Part shown: piece by piece, positions 7,029 to 7,849 of the stretch
Position numbering within the stretch: the stretch's first letter is position 1
How the letters are laid out: the number at the start of each line of letters is the position of its first letter
Assembly: GCA_029933295.1 (NCBI GenBank)
Contig: JAOZOL010000068.1
Coordinates: 2,765 to 10,613 of the forward strand
Source of the DNA: Desulfobacterales bacterium
Lineage (GTDB): Bacteria; Desulfobacterota; Desulfobacteria; Desulfobacterales; Desulfosalsimonadaceae
Direction of reading: 5' to 3'
DNA length: 7,849 nt
Notes under the pieces: model-generated
Seen by the model: the letters and a program-made list of their open reading frames with translations, nothing else
Told to the model about the DNA's origin: nothing
The model's database searches: none
Program-made: the position numbers and the translations under genes

Positions 7029-7811
7029 ATGAAAGCAAATTTTGTGGTCCGGTTACTGGCTTTGTTATTAACGCTGTCTTTGTTTTCATGCGGTATTTAC
7101 AGTCACTTTGCCGAAAAAAAAAGGAAGAAAATTGAACAGTCGGCAACCATTCGCAAGCTGGGTGAAGCCTATATGGGGCAGGGTGAATATACAAAGGCAT
7201 TAAGGGAGTTTTTAAAAGCCGAAAGCATTTATTCAGATGATCCTTATCTCCATGAGGATCTGGGTATTGCATATATGGCAAAGGGACGTCTTGACAAGTC
7301 TGTTCTTGAGTTTAACACAGCATTGGAAATAAACCCGGATTATTCTCCTGCAAGGAACAATCTGGGGTCTGCGTACATTGAACAGGAAAACTGGAAGGCT
7401 GCCATTTCTTGTTTTAATAAGGTTAAAGATGATCTTTTGTATGCAACACCGCATTATCCTCTGTCAAATCTGGGCTTTGTTTATTATAAGATAGGGGACT
7501 ATGATAAAGCAATCTCCTATTATGAAGAAGCACTGGATTTTAAAGAGGATTTTCCCAAAGCCCTGCAGGGGTTGGGGCTTGTTTATACTGCTAAAGGTAA
7601 TTATCCTGATGCGATTATTTATTTTCAAAAAGCACTTGATGTTGCGCCAAACCAGGCGCGGATTTATCTTGATGTCGGTAAGGCATATCAATTGAATCAG
7701 GAATATAATAAGTCATATCAGGCGTATAAAAAAGCAGCCGCCTTAGCCACGGACAGGCATATGAAAGAAGAGGCGGAAGAAAAAGCTCAACAGGTTTTAA
7801 AGATACAATAG
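7029..7811 (+). CDS. Six-TPR lipoprotein resembling PilF/PilW/Tgl pilotins
   Basis: The 260-residue product starts with a lipoprotein signal: basic start, hydrophobic core and lipobox L18-F19-S20-C21, with C21 the likely lipidated residue. Phe at -2 is less common but the rest fits. Gly at +2 gives no inner-membrane retention signal, so the outer membrane is expected. Six consecutive TPR units fill the rest, at about 38-71, 72-105, 106-141, 142-175, 176-209 and 210-243. Most show the LG..Y...G.Y..A...F..AL pattern with Pro near the unit boundary. The third has a slightly longer loop. Size, lipobox and six TPRs match PilF/PilW of gammaproteobacteria and Tgl of Myxococcus, which help assemble the type IV pilus secretin. 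The architecture is shared by other TPR lipoproteins, and no pilus gene is visible here, so the pilus role is only inferred. It follows the LysM gene by 19 bp, pointing to a shared envelope task. Confidence 0.88.
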   Translation: MKANFVVRLLALLLTLSLFSCGIYSHFAEKKRKKIEQSATIRKLGEAYMGQGEYTKALREFLKAESIYSDDPYLHEDLGIAYMAKGRLDKSVLEFNTALEINPDYSPARNNLGSAYIEQENWKAAISCFNKVKDDLLYATPHYPLSNLGFVYYKIGDYDKAISYYEEALDFKEDFPKALQGLGLVYTAKGNYPDAIIYFQKALDVAPNQARIYLDVGKAYQLNQEYNKSYQAYKKAAALATDRHMKEEAEEKAQQVLKIQ

Positions 7812-7821
7812 CGCCTGATTT

Positions 7822-7838
7822 TATAGTCTGAGACTATA
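7822..7838. repeat. Perfect short inverted repeat after the last gene
   Basis: TATAGTCT (7822-7829) and AGACTATA (7831-7838) are perfect inverted repeats around a single G, starting 10 bp after the TAG of the TPR gene. The stem is A+T-rich and no T-run follows (the next bases are GCTACGGACAA), so it is a poor intrinsic terminator. An operator or an mRNA 3' hairpin for a gene beyond the edge is equally possible. The window ends 11 bases later. Confidence 0.4.
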
Positions 7839-7849
7839 GCTACGGACAA

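Noticed and set aside
2372..7691. Minus-strand frames inside serS, thrC, the LysM and TPR genes, and the plus-strand frame at 7501-7695.
   Set aside because: All lie within well-supported genes in other frames, with no family features or start signals.
7810..7849. The right-edge palindrome as a rho-independent terminator.
   Set aside because: The stem is A+T-rich and no T-run follows, so it was kept only as an inverted repeat.

Overview
The window looks like a piece of an ordinary chromosome from an anaerobic deltaproteobacterium (Desulfobacterota), probably close to the Desulfobacteraceae. This placement is inferred from the style of the proteins, the gene order and the moderate G+C with A+T-rich spacers. 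No marker gene proves it. The window carries two divergent gene blocks separated by about 340 bp of non-coding DNA.

Left block, minus strand (positions 2021 down to 1): a 5-formyltetrahydrofolate cyclo-ligase gene is followed, with stop and start codons abutting, by der (engA), the double-GTPase ribosome assembly factor. Five bases after der begins an 18-codon piece of a third gene that runs off the left edge. Its N-terminus weakly recalls RarA/MgsA recombination ATPases. A good sigma70-type promoter (TTGAAA, 17 bp, TATGAT) faces this block at 2113-2085.

Middle (2022-2361): besides that promoter, the spacer holds a 156-bp non-coding element (2161-2316). It has near-perfect 19-bp terminal inverted repeats (17 of 19 identical, TA included), flanking TA dinucleotides, matched subterminal repeats and a central hairpin. 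It looks like a miniature inverted-repeat transposable element (MITE) of the IS630/Tc1-mariner type. It ends only 45 bp before the serS start codon, so it must affect or supply the serS leader or promoter. This is the most unusual item in the window.

Right block, plus strand (2362-7811): serS (seryl-tRNA synthetase) overlaps thrC (plant-like threonine synthase with an N-terminal four-cysteine zinc-ribbon-like motif) by four bases. Five bases later comes a secreted protein with two LysM-like domains, and 19 bp after that a six-TPR lipoprotein resembling the PilF/PilW/Tgl pilotin family. The first two genes are amino-acid and translation housekeeping. The last two form an envelope pair: a peptidoglycan-binding periplasmic protein with an unrecognised C-terminal half that may contain an internal duplication, and an outer-membrane-type TPR lipoprotein. 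Tight spacing suggests all four are co-transcribed. A short perfect inverted repeat follows the last gene at the right edge.
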